The translations under genes were made by a program, and so were the position numbers. A DNA stretch of 7,590 bases from Clostridiales bacterium. Its GTDB lineage: Bacteria > Bacillota > Clostridia > Christensenellales > CAG-314. The notes below the pieces were generated by a model. It searched no databases and was not told the DNA's origin. It saw only the letters and a program-made list of their open reading frames with translations. Positions 6,503 through 7,590 of the stretch are shown here, in pieces. Location of the stretch: positions 3,653-11,242 of the forward strand of contig DPQS01000001.1 in the NCBI GenBank assembly GCA_003537755.1, read 5' to 3'. Position 1 is the first letter of the stretch. Every line of letters begins with the position of its first letter.

Positions 6503-6533
6503 CTAAAACAACGGGCAACCAAACGGCTGCCCG
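6503..6533 (-). terminator. Hairpin after rluA, probable weak terminator
   Basis: On the minus strand CGGGCAGCC and GGTTGCCCG form a 9-bp stem with one G-T pair and a GTTT loop (6512-6533). A broken T run, TTGTTTTA, follows. It begins seven bases after the rluA stop codon, as a terminator would. Its base is only about 14 bases before the preferred DUF512 start, so it could also influence translation of that gene. No separate promoter for the DUF512 gene was found, so some read-through seems necessary. Confidence 0.55.
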
Positions 6534-6539
6534 ACAAAA

Positions 6540-7388
6540 TTACTTTTTGTAATACTGCGTAAGATCCGTGCTCAGCACGACGCTTTTGTTGTCAAGATAC
6601 TTAAGCGGACCTTGTGCAAAATGGAATGTGATTTTTGTACAACACAAAAGTTGCGTTTTTACGCGGTAACGACGGTTGACCTTGTTGATACCGTACTTGC
6701 CGTCGCCGAGAATCGGCAACTTGACGTATGCGAGGTGCGCCCTTATCTGATGTGTACGTCCCGTAATCAGTTTGACTTCCAGGAGGCTCAACTCTCCCAT
6801 GCGCTTCACAAGGCTGTAATGCGTTTCGATGGGTACGTAACCGGGCTTTTGTACGTTGCTGACATACACCATACTTTTTTTTGCGTCCTTGAAAAGCCAT
6901 GCTTTAAGTTTGGCATTGGCAGGTTGAGGGTTGCCCACGACCACGCAGGTGTAGGTTTTGTCGATGTCGCGTTCCTTGAAACTGTTCAGCAGTTCCGTTT
7001 CGGCAGTCTTGTTGAGCGCAAACACGACAAGGCCCATCGTGTTGCGATCGAGGCGATGCACGGGCACTGCGGTGACGTCGGTAAGAATGTTGTTGATACG
7101 TTCCGTAAGGGAATTTTCACCGACAACTTCAATACCTGCATTTTTGTTTACGACAAGAATATTGTCGTCGCGATACACGACTTCGATGCTGTCCTTTTCA
7201 CGATCGGCAAGAAACACGTACACGACGTCACCGACGTTAACGTTCTGGTCGGAGCCGACACGCACGCCGTTAATTTTGACGTTGCGGTTTTTGATTACCT
7301 TTTGTATGCGGTAATACCCGAGGTCGGTATTTTCACCGATGCAGTCGGACAGCAATTCTTTTTCTTTTACTACTATTTCCTGTAACAT
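6540..7388 (-). CDS. RluA-family pseudouridine synthase
   Basis: This enzyme converts uridine to pseudouridine in ribosomal or transfer RNA; the target base cannot be read from the sequence. From the ATG at 7388 it has 282 residues. An N-terminal S4-like RNA-binding segment (about 10-60) contains IQKVIKNRNVKINGVRV. The catalytic motif HRLDRNTMGLVVFA (111-124) has the expected catalytic aspartate D114. TGRTHQIRAHLA (209-220) and GDGKYG (228-233) are also family signatures. The frame stays open up to a GTG at 7451, but those extra residues are hydrophobic, unlike the family, and that start lies inside a terminator hairpin. The ATG at 7388 gives a normal N-terminus. No Shine-Dalgarno precedes it, and the -10 box ends six bases upstream, so the transcript is probably leaderless. 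Confidence 0.92.
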   Translation of the reverse strand: MLQEIVVKEKELLSDCIGENTDLGYYRIQKVIKNRNVKINGVRVGSDQNVNVGDVVYVFLADREKDSIEVVYRDDNILVVNKNAGIEVVGENSLTERINNILTDVTAVPVHRLDRNTMGLVVFALNKTAETELLNSFKERDIDKTYTCVVVGNPQPANAKLKAWLFKDAKKSMVYVSNVQKPGYVPIETHYSLVKRMGELSLLEVKLITGRTHQIRAHLAYVKLPILGDGKYGINKVNRRYRVKTQLLCCTKITFHFAQGPLKYLDNKSVVLSTDLTQYYKK

Positions 7389-7394
7389 AGTTAG

Positions 7395-7423
7395 ATTATA
7401 CCAAACTACGACAAAAAAAGCAA
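7395..7423 (-). promoter_or_regulatory. Sigma-A-type promoter of rluA, extended -10
   Basis: On the minus strand TTGCTT (7418-7423), a 17-base spacer and a perfect TATAAT (7395-7400) are present. TGG directly before the -10 gives an extended TGn motif (7401-7403). Transcription would start near 7388, the A of the rluA ATG. The -35 overlaps the end of the upstream terminator hairpin and the terminator's T run lies in the spacer. Confidence 0.75.
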
Positions 7424-7463
7424 ACAATTGAGTGATGTTTCCCTTCGTCACTCAAACGTTTGC
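7413..7463 (-). terminator. Intrinsic terminator upstream of rluA
   Basis: On the minus strand the arms GCAAACGTTTGAGTGA and TCACTCAATTGTTTGC (7448-7463 and 7420-7435) pair as 6 bp, a 2x2 internal loop and 8 bp, with a 12-base loop. Seven T residues (7413-7419) follow. On the plus strand no T run follows the stem, so the direction is clear. It must end a transcript that comes from beyond 7463, either a gene outside the window or a short RNA starting at about 7532. Confidence 0.88.
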
Positions 7464-7568
7464 CGTGTTTCTGCGCCACGTCGCCTCTTTTGGTCAGAAC
7501 CGTACGTTTTGTTTGTTTTTGGATTGTTTATTCGACGAAAAATATCGGATTTGTACTAAAAAGGCAAA
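7464..7568 (-). other. Non-coding region upstream of the terminator, possible short RNA
   Basis: No convincing gene is seen on either strand. On the minus strand TTGCCT (7562-7567), 17 bases and TATTTT (7539-7544) make a weak promoter candidate. From about 7532 a transcript of roughly 120 bases would reach the terminator at 7413. Its middle holds a possible stem, TTCTG with CAGAA, around a GC-rich stretch. The alternative is that this is the 3' untranslated end of a gene outside the window. Confidence 0.3.
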
Positions 7569-7590
7569 ACTATGTCTGTAATAGTATTTT
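7569..7590. repeat. Second copy of the window-end imperfect palindrome
   Basis: ACTAT and ATAGT arms are separated by seven bases, and 20 of 22 positions agree with 6-27. On the minus strand it lies just upstream of the weak promoter candidate at 7539-7567, a position that would suit a regulatory site. On the plus strand it contains an ATG with AAAAGG seven bases ahead, so it could instead be the first codons of a gene running off the window. Neither reading is established. Confidence 0.35.

Noticed and set aside
6498..6518. Upstream TTG start for the DUF512 protein
   Set aside because: The TTG is in a hairpin arm, has no Shine-Dalgarno, and adds seven residues that do not belong to the PDZ domain.
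6572..6584. Palindrome CGTGCTGAGCACG near the end of rluA
   Set aside because: It lies in coding sequence, would have a single-base centre, and has no neighbouring signal; chance is sufficient.
6587..6602. Perfect TTGACA on the minus strand near the end of rluA as a DUF512 promoter
   Set aside because: No -10 box is found 16-18 bases downstream, so it is only a -35-like hexamer within coding sequence.
7389..7451. Upstream GTG extension of the RluA protein by 21 residues
   Set aside because: The GTG lies within a strong terminator hairpin and upstream of the promoter; the extra residues are hydrophobic and not part of the family.

Overview
The window carries six complete protein genes, all on the minus strand, so the reading order runs from high to low coordinates. 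In that order they are an RluA-type pseudouridine synthase, a PDZ/radical-SAM/DUF512 protein, the double GTPase Der (EngA), the acyltransferase PlsY, a class I SAM-dependent methyltransferase and the spore-coat ATPase SpoIVA. SpoIVA, together with the DUF512-der-plsY-...-spoIVA order, points to an endospore-forming member of the Firmicutes, class Clostridia. The GC content looks intermediate by eye. Nothing visible fixes the genus, and an uncultured gut-type lineage is only a guess.

Layout on the minus strand: 7590-7464 is non-coding or the tail of something outside the window. A strong intrinsic terminator (7413-7463) is interlocked with a sigma-A-type promoter (7395-7423). That promoter fires almost exactly at the rluA ATG (7388), so the mRNA would be leaderless. 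A hairpin (6512-6533) separates rluA from the DUF512 gene. DUF512, der, plsY and the methyltransferase follow with gaps of 27, 2 and 19 nt and look like one operon. Next is a 240-bp intergenic region (1662-1901) holding a weak terminator at the methyltransferase stop, a promoter-like sequence on the plus strand, a GC-rich terminator, and a sigma-E-like promoter that would drive spoIVA alone. spoIVA ends at 201 and is followed by a perfect 11-bp terminator hairpin. The outer 1-121 is AT-rich and non-coding.

How the genes fit together: Der supports 50S ribosome assembly, RluA modifies RNA, PlsY makes lysophosphatidate for phospholipids, and SpoIVA forms the basement layer of the spore coat. The housekeeping genes and the sporulation gene are physically adjacent but appear to be separated into two transcription units, one vegetative and one mother-cell specific. 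From general knowledge, clostridia often have gpsA (glycerol-3-phosphate dehydrogenase) between plsY and spoIVA. Here the methyltransferase occupies that slot.

No mobile element, CRISPR array, tRNA or rRNA was seen. The points most worth a second look are a cysteine cluster in the middle of SpoIVA, the gpsA-to-methyltransferase replacement, the compact terminator/promoter/leaderless start of rluA, a possible short RNA at the right edge, a tetraloop hairpin inside the methyltransferase gene, and a 22-bp imperfect palindrome present at both ends of the window. I found no clear evidence of a new multi-gene system.
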